Shown one piece after another: positions 5,851 through 13,006 of a stretch of DNA of 27,496 nt. A model generated the notes under the pieces. It had not been told where the DNA came from. It ran no database searches and saw only the letters and a list, made by a program, of their open reading frames with translations. Both the position numbers and the translations under genes were made by a program. This DNA comes from a virus, in the IMG/VR virus record IMGVR_UViG_3300025674_000294, positions 1 to 27,496 of that record, one strand, 5' to 3'. The first letter of the stretch is position 1. Each line of letters begins with the position of its first letter.

Positions 5851-8800
5851 ATGGCAAATATAAAATTTTCAGCTTTTGCTACAGAAACAAATTCTGCTAA
5901 TGTAGATTTTCTTGTAGGTTATCAAGGCACAACAATGAAAAAAATAGCACCTGGTAATTTAGGTGGATATCCTTTCTTAATTGATGGTTCAGGATCATTA
6001 TATTCTGGTTTTGTACCTTCAGGATTATCAGGTAGTCCTTCTAAAAACACAACATTAGGTATAAATGCAGGAGCAAGTTTAACTACAGGATTTGAAAATG
6101 TTTACATTGGTTACAATGCTGGTAAAATAGGAACTACCGCAAACAGAAGAATAGCTATAGGTACAGAAGCTTATGCTAATGTTTCTACTGGTGGCCAATA
6201 TGGAATAAGTATTGGTTGGTATGCTGGTAGAAGTTCTACTTCAAATGAAGCCATTAATATAGGAAGAGGCGCAGGTGAACTATGTTCTGGTGCTGAAGCT
6301 ATTAATATAGGTAGAGATGCCGGTAGAGTTGTTATCTCTGGACCTGGAGCTGCAACAAACGTAGGATATAAATCTGGTTTCTCTCAAACTTCTGGGCAAA
6401 AAAATACTAATATAGGTTATGAAGCTGGGTATAGTAATACAACTAATACGTTTAGAACTTGTGTAGGTTATCAAGCTGGAAAATTAAATACTGGAACTGG
6501 TTGTACTTTTATTGGTCATTTTGCTGGTGGAGATAGAGCTAATGTTGAAGGAAGTAGTACAGCAGTAGGAAATGAAGCTGGAAGATATTGGGAAAGTGGC
6601 TCAAATACTGCACTTGGCGAAAATGCTGGTGCTTATGCTAATGGAACAAGTCGATATAATGTAATGGTAGGAAGAGATGCTATAGGTGGTGCTTTTGGTT
6701 CTAAATCAAACAATGTAGGAGTAGGATATAGAGCTGGATATAGTTTAACTTCTGGCGATAGTAATACTTTAATAGGAACTAATGCTGGAGATTCAATGAC
6801 TACTGGAACAAATAGTACAGCAGTAGGAATGGGTGCTTTATCTTCTTTATCAACTGGAGGTAATAATGTTGCAATAGGTAAAAATGCTTATTCGTCTGGT
6901 ACTGCCTCAAATAACGTTTACATAGGTAATGACGCTGGTACTTCTGCAAACACTGGTATATATCAAATAGGTGTAGGTGTTTCAGCTGGAAACAGTAATT
7001 CAGGTTCAAACAGTATTGCGATTGGTTGGTTTGCTAACAGAAATAACACAGCTAGTGGAACAATCGCAATAGGTCATCAAGCTGGTTATTCTCAAACTTC
7101 AGGAACAAATAATACAAGTATTGGTTATCATGCTGGATATTCTAATACAACTGGTGGTTCTCAAGTTTGTATTGGTTACGAAGCAGGTAAAAATATAACT
7201 GGTGGAGTTAATACATTCATAGGTTCTGGTTCAGCTTCTGGTGGTACTGGCGCTGGTTTTAATAACGTTGCAATTGGTCAAGGTTCTTTATATGCATTAA
7301 CTGGGGGTGCTGAAAATACTGCTATTGGTAGAATTGTTGCAAATAATCTTACAACAGGAAGTAGAAATGTTTGCGTTGGTTATCATGCCGGAGGTTCTAT
7401 TACAACAAGTCCAGATAATGTTTTTATTGGCCACCAAGCTGGTCGAAATTTTAATAATACAGGTAGTGATGGTAGAAATGTTGCTGTTGGTAACGCTGCT
7501 GGAAACGATTTAACTACAGGTTATAATAATACATTTTTAGGATATCAAGCTGGAGATTCAATAACAACGGGTGATAATAACATTGTAATAGGTTATCAAG
7601 CTGATGCTTCTGCAGTAGGTGTTAATAATGAAATAACTTTAGGTGATGCAAATATAACTTCGCTTAGAATACCAGGTTTACAATCAAGCGCTTCTAATGG
7701 TGATGTTTTAACTTATAATTCTTCTACTGGTAATATTACACTTCAAGCCGGTGGTGGTGGTGGTGCATCAAGTTTAAATGGTCTTTCAGATTGTTTAGTT
7801 GATACTGATTCTTTATATGTAGGTGAATCTCCAAGTAGTTTAAGTGGAAATCCACAAGGTAATACTTCACTTGGTATAGATTCTGGAGTAGCTTTAACAA
7901 GCGGTACTAATAATACTTTTATAGGTAATGATGCTGGGTTTGCTGCTACTACTACTACTAATAATGTTCTTATAGGTTTTCAAGCTGGTAAAGGAGTTAC
8001 AACTACTTCAAAGCAAAACAATGTAGCTATAGGTAGTGGAACTTTTGATATAGCTGCTGGTCAAAATTCTGTTGTAATAGGTTATCAAGCTGGTAGAGTT
8101 AGTAGCGTTACAAGTGGTGTTTATATCGGCTATCAAGCTGGTTGGGCAAATGCTGGTGCTAGTAATGTTGGTATAGGATACTTAGCTTTAAACGGAGGTG
8201 GTGGTGTTCATACTGTTGGTATTGGATATCAAGTTGCAAAAAGCAATACAGCTGCTGGTCATACTTCAATAGGTTACCAAGCTGGTTTTTCTCAAACTTC
8301 TGGAGCTAAAAATACTAACATTGGTTACCAAGCTGGTTATTCTCAAACTACTGGTTTTAACAATACTACATTAGGTTATGAAGCTGGGAAATCTTTATCA
8401 ACTGGAGATAGAAATGTATTAATTGGATCTGATGCTGGAATAAATATAACTGATGGTCAAAGAAATATAGTTATAGGTGATGATGCTGGAGATGCAATAA
8501 CAAGTGGTCAAAGAAACATTTTACTAGGTTCACCAGCTGGTGGTGCTTTAACAGATGGTCAACAAAATATAGTACTTGGTACTTTTGCTTTAAATTCAGC
8601 AACAAGAGACACTGGAACTATAGGTATAGGTCATGGATGTTTACAAAATCAAAATGCTGGTTTTGTTTCTGGTTTTAACACTGTTGTTGGTCATTTTGCT
8701 GGTGGAAGTATAACAACTGGTCAAAATAATACTATAATTGGAAATGGTGCAGATTCATCGTCTGCGACTGTATCAAATGAAATTACTTTAGGTAATTCGT

Positions 8801-9135
8801 CTATATCAACTTTAAGATGTCAAGTAACAAGTATTACTGCTTTATCAGATAAAAGAGATAAAACTAATATAGAAGATTCTAATTACGGCTTAGAACTTGT
8901 TGAAAAATTAAAACCAGTAACATTTGATTGGAACACAAGAGACGGTGCTAAAGTTGGTGTTAAAGATTTAGGTTTTATAGCTCAAGATCTTCAAGAAGTA
9001 GATAATGATTACTTAAAATTAGTATACGAAAATAATCCTGAAAAACTTGAAGCTACATATGGTAGATTAATACCTGTTTTAGTAAAAGCAATCCAAGACT
9101 TATCAGCAAAAGTAACAGCGTTAGAAAATGCTTAA
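5851..9135 (+). CDS. Tail fibre/adhesin with beta-roll repeats and S74 self-cleaving chaperone (1094 aa)
   Basis: Residues 1-45 (MANIKFSAFATETNSANVDFLVGYQG) resemble the virion-attachment start of phage fibres. Residues about 65-600 and 670-975 consist of repeats of roughly 10-20 residues with a core such as NIGYQAG followed by S-x-TTG or T-SG and N/NN. This is the head-type beta-roll pattern of YadA/Hep_Hag trimeric adhesins. The last 96 residues form a Peptidase_S74 intramolecular chaperone: Ser999-Asp-Lys-Arg-Asp-Lys1004 gives the Ser/Lys dyad, followed by LKPVTFDWN and LGFIAQDLQEV. A C-terminal coiled coil (LIPVLVKAIQDLSAKVTALENA) completes trimerisation. In this family the chaperone cuts itself off just before the Ser, which would leave a 998-residue mature fibre. 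It is the likely receptor-binding protein. Confidence 0.9.
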   Translation: MANIKFSAFATETNSANVDFLVGYQGTTMKKIAPGNLGGYPFLIDGSGSLYSGFVPSGLSGSPSKNTTLGINAGASLTTGFENVYIGYNAGKIGTTANRRIAIGTEAYANVSTGGQYGISIGWYAGRSSTSNEAINIGRGAGELCSGAEAINIGRDAGRVVISGPGAATNVGYKSGFSQTSGQKNTNIGYEAGYSNTTNTFRTCVGYQAGKLNTGTGCTFIGHFAGGDRANVEGSSTAVGNEAGRYWESGSNTALGENAGAYANGTSRYNVMVGRDAIGGAFGSKSNNVGVGYRAGYSLTSGDSNTLIGTNAGDSMTTGTNSTAVGMGALSSLSTGGNNVAIGKNAYSSGTASNNVYIGNDAGTSANTGIYQIGVGVSAGNSNSGSNSIAIGWFANRNNTASGTIAIGHQAGYSQTSGTNNTSIGYHAGYSNTTGGSQVCIGYEAGKNITGGVNTFIGSGSASGGTGAGFNNVAIGQGSLYALTGGAENTAIGRIVANNLTTGSRNVCVGYHAGGSITTSPDNVFIGHQAGRNFNNTGSDGRNVAVGNAAGNDLTTGYNNTFLGYQAGDSITTGDNNIVIGYQADASAVGVNNEITLGDANITSLRIPGLQSSASNGDVLTYNSSTGNITLQAGGGGGASSLNGLSDCLVDTDSLYVGESPSSLSGNPQGNTSLGIDSGVALTSGTNNTFIGNDAGFAATTTTNNVLIGFQAGKGVTTTSKQNNVAIGSGTFDIAAGQNSVVIGYQAGRVSSVTSGVYIGYQAGWANAGASNVGIGYLALNGGGGVHTVGIGYQVAKSNTAAGHTSIGYQAGFSQTSGAKNTNIGYQAGYSQTTGFNNTTLGYEAGKSLSTGDRNVLIGSDAGINITDGQRNIVIGDDAGDAITSGQRNILLGSPAGGALTDGQQNIVLGTFALNSATRDTGTIGIGHGCLQNQNAGFVSGFNTVVGHFAGGSITTGQNNTIIGNGADSSSATVSNEITLGNSSISTLRCQVTSITALSDKRDKTNIEDSNYGLELVEKLKPVTFDWNTRDGAKVGVKDLGFIAQDLQEVDNDYLKLVYENNPEKLEATYGRLIPVLVKAIQDLSAKVTALENA
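6046..8763 (+). repeat. Two blocks of short beta-roll repeats within the tail fibre gene
   Basis: By hand I count about 31 copies of the x-[IVL]-G-x2-A-G core in block 1 (6046-7620) and about 18 in block 2 (7858-8763). Spacer lengths vary from about 10 to 25 residues. The blocks are separated by a non-repeat linker including a Gly-rich stretch (AGGGGGASS). At nucleotide level many copies share ATAGGTTATCAAGCTGG-like sequence, so slippage or recombination between copies is plausible. Confidence 0.88.
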
Positions 9136-9136
9136 T

Positions 9137-9172
9137 AATAAAAATAAATAAAAATAAATAAAAATAATTAAA
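9137..9172 (+). repeat. A/T-only leader built from AAAATAAATA decamers
   Basis: Between the fibre stop and the ATG at 9173 the sequence is almost entirely A and T, with the decamer AAAATAAATA at 9141 and 9151 and a variant AAAATAATTA at 9161. There is no Shine-Dalgarno sequence. A/T-rich leaders of this kind are the usual initiation context in Bacteroidota. No hairpin is visible after the fibre gene. Confidence 0.7.
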
Positions 9173-9430
9173 ATGTATAAAAACGTAATTACATCAGAAA
9201 ACACACCAGACAGTCACAAAGCGGTTATTGTAGGTCAAGTAGATGGACAATTAGCACAAGCTGCAGATTCAGACACTTCAGCAGAGCAATTGCAAGCTAT
9301 TAAAGATCACTTTAAATGGTTATTATCAAATGACTTTTATAAAAATGAATGTAGCACTCAGCAGATTTCTGGTATGGAGTCATATTTACCAGCTGATTAC
9401 AAAGATGACTACGAAGAAATACCTGAATAG
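9173..9430 (+). CDS. Unknown small acidic phage protein (85 aa)
   Basis: Residues 1-30 look like two strands (YKNVITSENTPDSHKAVIVGQVDG). Residues 38-62 form a likely helix (TSAEQLQAIKDHFKWLLSNDFY), and the tail is acidic (ADYKDDYEEIPE). No membrane segment or enzyme motif is visible. The TAG stop is followed by 56 A/T-rich bases without a hairpin before the next gene; I see no recognisable promoter there. Function is unknown. The position after the fibre and before the packaging genes suggests a late protein. Confidence 0.72.
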   Translation: MYKNVITSENTPDSHKAVIVGQVDGQLAQAADSDTSAEQLQAIKDHFKWLLSNDFYKNECSTQQISGMESYLPADYKDDYEEIPE

Positions 9431-9486
9431 TAGATTTACTAAAACAGGTGTAACTATATAAATATAAAACAATTAAATTAAATCAA

Positions 9487-9744
9487 ATGGCAAAAATTAC
9501 AGAAGAAGAGTTAGAATTAATTAAAACTCAACAAGAAAAATTAAAAGTCGTATTAAACGATATTGGTATACTTGAAGCTCAAAAACACGGATTATTACAC
9601 GAGATAGGTAATATTAATTCTGCAATTGAAGAACACAAGGTAGAATTAGAAAAGAAATACGGAGCTATTCAAGTTGACATAGAAACTGGTGAGTATACTG
9701 AAATAGAAAAACCAGAAGAAGCTGAAACTGAAACAGAAGAGTAA
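9487..9744 (+). CDS. Small coiled-coil protein (85 aa)
   Basis: Residues 4-60 form a continuous charged helix with heptad-like spacing of Leu and Ile (EEELELIKTQQEKLKVVLND, ILEAQKHGLLHEIGNINSAI, EEHKVELEKKYG). It is followed by an acidic tail (about 71-85) composed mostly of Glu and Thr. The length and layout recall small coiled-coil proteins placed before packaging genes in Bacteroidota and other marine phages, with unknown role. A chaperone-like or scaffolding function is possible. The stop overlaps the next start by one base (TAATG), indicating coupling. Confidence 0.78.
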   Translation: MAKITEEELELIKTQQEKLKVVLNDIGILEAQKHGLLHEIGNINSAIEEHKVELEKKYGAIQVDIETGEYTEIEKPEEAETETEE

Positions 9745-9971
9745 TGGACTCTGTTATAAGAAAAATCAGTATTGGATCTGATTATAAAAACGATGCTATG
9801 CATTATTCTGTAGGACAACAAGTCTATGGAGGTCATGAAATAGCATATATTTTATTTGATGAATCTGATAGTTCTTATAATATACATATAAAGAAAAACA
9901 ACGAGGTATTGCCATGGAAGAAGTTTAACTCTAACATGGCTGTATCTGTTGAGTATGATTTAGAGTATTAA
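9744..9971 (+). CDS. Conserved-type small phage protein (75 aa)
   Basis: Compact predicted alpha/beta protein. IRKISIGSDYKNDAMHYSVGQ is followed by EIAYILFDESDSSYNIHIKK (a strand-turn-strand) and a C-terminal WKKFNSNMAVSVEYDL. The start SVIRKISIG-x-D-x-K-x2-AMHY-x-VGQ is a pattern I recall from hypothetical proteins next to phage packaging genes, but I cannot name a family with a known function. It is coupled on both sides by one-base stop/start overlaps (9744 and 9971). Confidence 0.75.
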   Translation: MDSVIRKISIGSDYKNDAMHYSVGQQVYGGHEIAYILFDESDSSYNIHIKKNNEVLPWKKFNSNMAVSVEYDLEY

Positions 9972-10597
9972 TGAAGAGTCTATATGATTTTATCGTTGAA
10001 CCAGTTGGCGATAAATACAGCAATACTGTTAATATAGGTGATAAAAAATTAGTTGTAAATACTAAAATAGAAAACTGGAAATTTGTTAATAGAGTTGCTA
10101 AGGTTATTGAAACACCAGCAGCTTTTTCTACGCCTATTAAGAAAGGTGCTTTAATAATCATACATCAAAATGTATTTAGAACATTTTATGATATGAGAGG
10201 TGAAAAGAAAAAAAGCAGATCTTATTTTAAAGATGATTATTATTTCTGCGCAGTTGACCAAATTTATTTATATAAAAATAAAAACAATTGGAAGACTATA
10301 AACAATAGATGCTTTATAACACCTATCAAAAGCAAACAAGATCTAACGCTTGATAAAGAAGCAAACCTTATTGGTATATTAAAATATGGTAATAAGTCCT
10401 TAGAAGAGCTTAATATCAACCCAGGTGATCTTGTAGGATTTACTCCTAACAGTGAGTGGGAGTTTTTAGTCGATGATAAACGACTTTATTGTATGAAATC
10501 AAATGATATTGTAATTAAGTATGAATACCAAGGAGACGAAGAAGAATATAATCCAAGCTGGGCAGAGAGCAGTAGAGGAGTTGATCAAGGTAGCTAA
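9971..10597 (+). CDS. GroES-like-fold phage protein, possibly a double co-chaperonin domain (208 aa)
   Basis: The N-terminal half starts with a strand (YDFIVEPVGDKY) and contains VNRVAKVIETP, then IKKGALIIIHQNVFR and YYFCAVDQIYLYKN. This follows the GroES order of core strand, G-x-V strand, GD-x-V-like turn and a closing x-DI strand. The C-terminal half repeats it: LIGILKYG, then NPGDLVGF (151-158), a D-x2-RLYCMKSNDIVIKYEY end (168-186), very like GDIVIF and LIMSESDILAIV of GroES. I infer two tandem chaperonin-10-like folds, comparable in idea to T4 gp31, though the mobile-loop GGIVL motif is not visible. The last 20 residues, after the fold ends, are overprinted by the next gene. Alternatives are an unrelated beta-barrel virion protein. 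Confidence 0.6.
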   Translation: MKSLYDFIVEPVGDKYSNTVNIGDKKLVVNTKIENWKFVNRVAKVIETPAAFSTPIKKGALIIIHQNVFRTFYDMRGEKKKSRSYFKDDYYFCAVDQIYLYKNKNNWKTINNRCFITPIKSKQDLTLDKEANLIGILKYGNKSLEELNINPGDLVGFTPNSEWEFLVDDKRLYCMKSNDIVIKYEYQGDEEEYNPSWAESSRGVDQGS

Positions 10598-10796
10598 AGA
10601 AGCTATTGTTGATTCAGATGATGATATATCAGCTGATAGACTTAAAAATGCTGCAGCTACAAAAAAGCTTGCTATATTCGATGCGTTTGAAATACTTAGT
10701 CGTATCGAAGAAGAAGAAAACTTATTAAACGAAAAACCAAAAGAAGTTAAAGAAGAAAGAACTTTTAAAGGTTTTGCAGAAGGTAGATCTAAGTAA
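10521..10796 (+). CDS. Terminase small subunit-like protein (91 aa)
   Basis: Lies immediately before terL and overlaps it by one base (TAATG). The helical sequence IIQAGQRAVEELIKVAKEAIV, then DISADRLKNAAATKKLAIFDAFEILSRIEEEE, is a short charged helical bundle as expected for a DNA-recognition or oligomerisation domain. The tail is basic (ERTFKGFAEGRSK). No other ATG is available, and the conserved-looking GQRAVEELI begins at about 10560, so the gene really overlaps the preceding one by 77 bases in another frame. Position and size support a TerS, which selects phage DNA for packaging. No classical HTH is obvious, so a different TerL-associated function is possible. Confidence 0.6.
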   Translation: MNTKETKKNIIQAGQRAVEELIKVAKEAIVDSDDDISADRLKNAAATKKLAIFDAFEILSRIEEEENLLNEKPKEVKEERTFKGFAEGRSK

Positions 10797-13006
10797 TGTA
10801 CGAACAAAGTTTATATAAAGTTTTAAAAGACCATATTAAACCTAAAGTTCTTAAACGAATGAACAGGTATAATAAATGGGAATATGGATACAATAAAGAA
10901 CACGATATTGTTGTAATAAGTAAAACAGGTAAAATAGGTGAAGTATATGAAATACAAAACCTAAAAATAGCTTTACCTCTAGAAAATAAAACATATAAGT
11001 TTGAAACAGATAAATGGGAATACACACCGTATCCTAAAGTTTTAAAAAAAATTAAATCTGTTTTTGACTGGGAACAATATCCACTAGATTTTAAAGAAAA
11101 ATGGTATGATTACATCGATGAGGAATTTAATAGAAGAGAGCAAGGTTTTTGGTTTTATAACAAAGGCAATGCTACTTATATTACTGGTACTCATTACATG
11201 TACTTGCAGTGGAGTAAAATTGATGTCGGTCAACCAGACTTCCGTGAATCGAACAGATTATTTTACATATTCTGGGAAGCTTGTAAGGCCGATCCTAGAT
11301 CCTATGGAATGTGTTACCTTAAGAACAGACGTTCTGGGTTTTCCTTTATGGCGTCCGGGGAGTGCGTTAATATGGCAACAATATCAAGCGACTCTAGGTT
11401 TGGGATATTATCAAAGTCTGGTCCTGATGCCAAGAAGATGTTTACCGACAAGGTGGTACCGATATCGGTTAATTACCCTTTCTTTTTCAAACCAATTCAG
11501 GACGGAATGGACCGTCCAAAGACAGAACTTGCGTACAGAGTACCCGCAACGAAGTACACGCGTAAGAAACTCGAGACGAACCAGCAGTTACAAGAGATCG
11601 ACGGTCTCGACACCACGATCGATTGGAAAAACACGGGCGACAACTCGTACGACGGTGAGAAGCTCAAGCTCCTCGTCCACGATGAGAGCGGCAAGTGGGA
11701 GCGTCCGACGAACATCCTCAACAACTGGAGGGTCACGAAAACCTGCTTACGATTAGGTAGTAGAATTATAGGTAAATGTATGATGGGTTCAACTAGCAAC
11801 TCATTAGACAAAGGTGGTGATAACTTTAAAAAACTATATAATGACTCAGATGTTACACAACGAAACGCGAATGGACAAACTCGCTCTGGATTATATAGCT
11901 TGTTCATACCTATGGAATGGAATTACGAAGGATACATTGATTCTTATGGCATACCTGTCTTCCAAACACCAAACAAACCTATTGAAGGACCACAAGGTGA
12001 AATTATAGATTTAGGTGTAATAGAATATTGGGATAACGAAGTAGAAGGATTAAAGCAAGATCAAGATGCTTTAAATGAATTTTACAGACAGTTTCCACGC
12101 ACTGAAAAGCATGCGTTTAGAGATGAATCAAAAGAGTCTTTATTTAATTTAACTAAAATTTATGAACAAATAGATTTTAATGAAGATTTAAGAAATTCTT
12201 TAAATTTAACACAAGGTAGTTTTCAGTGGGAAAACGCAAAACAAGATACAAAGGTTATATTTGTTCCTAATAAAAATGGTAGATTTACTGTTAGTTGGGT
12301 TCCTCCTGTTCATTTGCAAAACAAAAGATATAGAAAAAATAATACAAATTATCCTGGTAATGAGCATATAGGCGCTTTTGGATGTGACCCTTATGATATA
12401 TCAGGAACTGTTGATAAAAGAGGTTCAAAAGGATCTTTACATGGTTTAACAAAGTTTTCTATGGAAGACGCACCGTCTAATCATTTCTTTTTAGAATATA
12501 TAGCTAGACCTCAAACAGCAGAGATATTTTTTGAAGATGTACTTATGGCCTGCGTATTTTATGGTATGCCTATATTAATTGAAAATAATAAACCAAGACT
12601 TTTATATTATTTAAAAAAACGTGGTTACAGAGGATTTTCAATGAACAGACCTGATAGAAAATATAATAAACTATCAATAACAGAAAGAGAGTTAGGTGGT
12701 ATACCAAACTCAAGTGAAGATATAAAGCAAGCTCACGCTTCAGCAATAGAAACATATATAGAAACATTTGTAGGTTTAAAAGAATCTGGATATGGTGATA
12801 TGTATTTTCAAAAAACGTTAGAAGACTGGGCTAAATTTAATATTAATAATAGAACACGACACGATGCTTCTATTAGTTCTGGTTTAGCTTTAATGGCTTG
12901 TAATAAGCATAGGTATTCACCAGTAAATAAAACAAAATTACAACCTGTTGATTTAGGAATTAAAAGATATGACAATAGGGGAACTTCATCAAAAATTATA
13001 AGTTAA
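10796..13006 (+). CDS. terL: Terminase large subunit (736 aa)
   Basis: Packaging motor and nuclease. The N-terminal ATPase has a degenerate Walker A at 176-183 (K-N-R-R-S-G-F-S), similar to the R/K-x-GxS variants in terminases. Walker B is LKLLVHDE, with Asp296 and Glu297. NWRVTKTCL and GSRIIGKCMMGST follow as coupling elements. The C-terminal RNase H-like nuclease is supported by GAFGCDPYD (Asp531), ILIENN (Glu596) and TRHDAS (Asp690). At 736 aa it is longer than T4 gp17 (610) because of an N-terminal extension of about 100 residues. The portal gene starts at the next base after its stop. Bases about 11281-11760 have unusual composition but stay in frame. It works with the upstream TerS-like protein and the portal. 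Confidence 0.92.
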   Translation: MYEQSLYKVLKDHIKPKVLKRMNRYNKWEYGYNKEHDIVVISKTGKIGEVYEIQNLKIALPLENKTYKFETDKWEYTPYPKVLKKIKSVFDWEQYPLDFKEKWYDYIDEEFNRREQGFWFYNKGNATYITGTHYMYLQWSKIDVGQPDFRESNRLFYIFWEACKADPRSYGMCYLKNRRSGFSFMASGECVNMATISSDSRFGILSKSGPDAKKMFTDKVVPISVNYPFFFKPIQDGMDRPKTELAYRVPATKYTRKKLETNQQLQEIDGLDTTIDWKNTGDNSYDGEKLKLLVHDESGKWERPTNILNNWRVTKTCLRLGSRIIGKCMMGSTSNSLDKGGDNFKKLYNDSDVTQRNANGQTRSGLYSLFIPMEWNYEGYIDSYGIPVFQTPNKPIEGPQGEIIDLGVIEYWDNEVEGLKQDQDALNEFYRQFPRTEKHAFRDESKESLFNLTKIYEQIDFNEDLRNSLNLTQGSFQWENAKQDTKVIFVPNKNGRFTVSWVPPVHLQNKRYRKNNTNYPGNEHIGAFGCDPYDISGTVDKRGSKGSLHGLTKFSMEDAPSNHFFLEYIARPQTAEIFFEDVLMACVFYGMPILIENNKPRLLYYLKKRGYRGFSMNRPDRKYNKLSITERELGGIPNSSEDIKQAHASAIETYIETFVGLKESGYGDMYFQKTLEDWAKFNINNRTRHDASISSGLALMACNKHRYSPVNKTKLQPVDLGIKRYDNRGTSSKIIS
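11281..11760 (+). other. GC-rich, differently coded patch within terL
   Basis: By hand count about 233 of 480 bases are G or C (48-49%), and 128 of 240 in 11521-11760 (53%). Samples just downstream give 19 of 60 (11821-11880) and 10 of 60 (12121-12180). Codons shift to CTC, GTC, ACG, TCG and AAC, rare elsewhere in the window. The reading frame is uninterrupted and the patch spans Walker A to just past Walker B. The 3' edge is abrupt at about 11750; the 5' edge is gradual. Confidence 0.88.

Noticed and set aside
7307-7513. Alternative frame inside the tail fibre repeats
   Set aside because: Leu/Ile/Gln-rich translation caused by the repetitive DNA of the fibre.
9431-9486. Possible promoter in the 56-base gap after the 85-aa gene
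   Set aside because: I could not find the Bacteroidota -7 TAnnTTTG element with an upstream TTTG at suitable spacing. The gap is simply A/T-rich.
11106-11756. Long open frame of 216 codons on the + strand in another frame within terL
   Set aside because: It exists because the GC-rich patch lacks stops. The product is a low-complexity Arg/Ser/Thr string at its end, and terL in the main frame keeps all its motifs.
11497-11907. Antisense open frame of 136 codons over the same patch
   Set aside because: Shadow of the GC-rich terL codons, with no leader or domain and opposite to all other genes.
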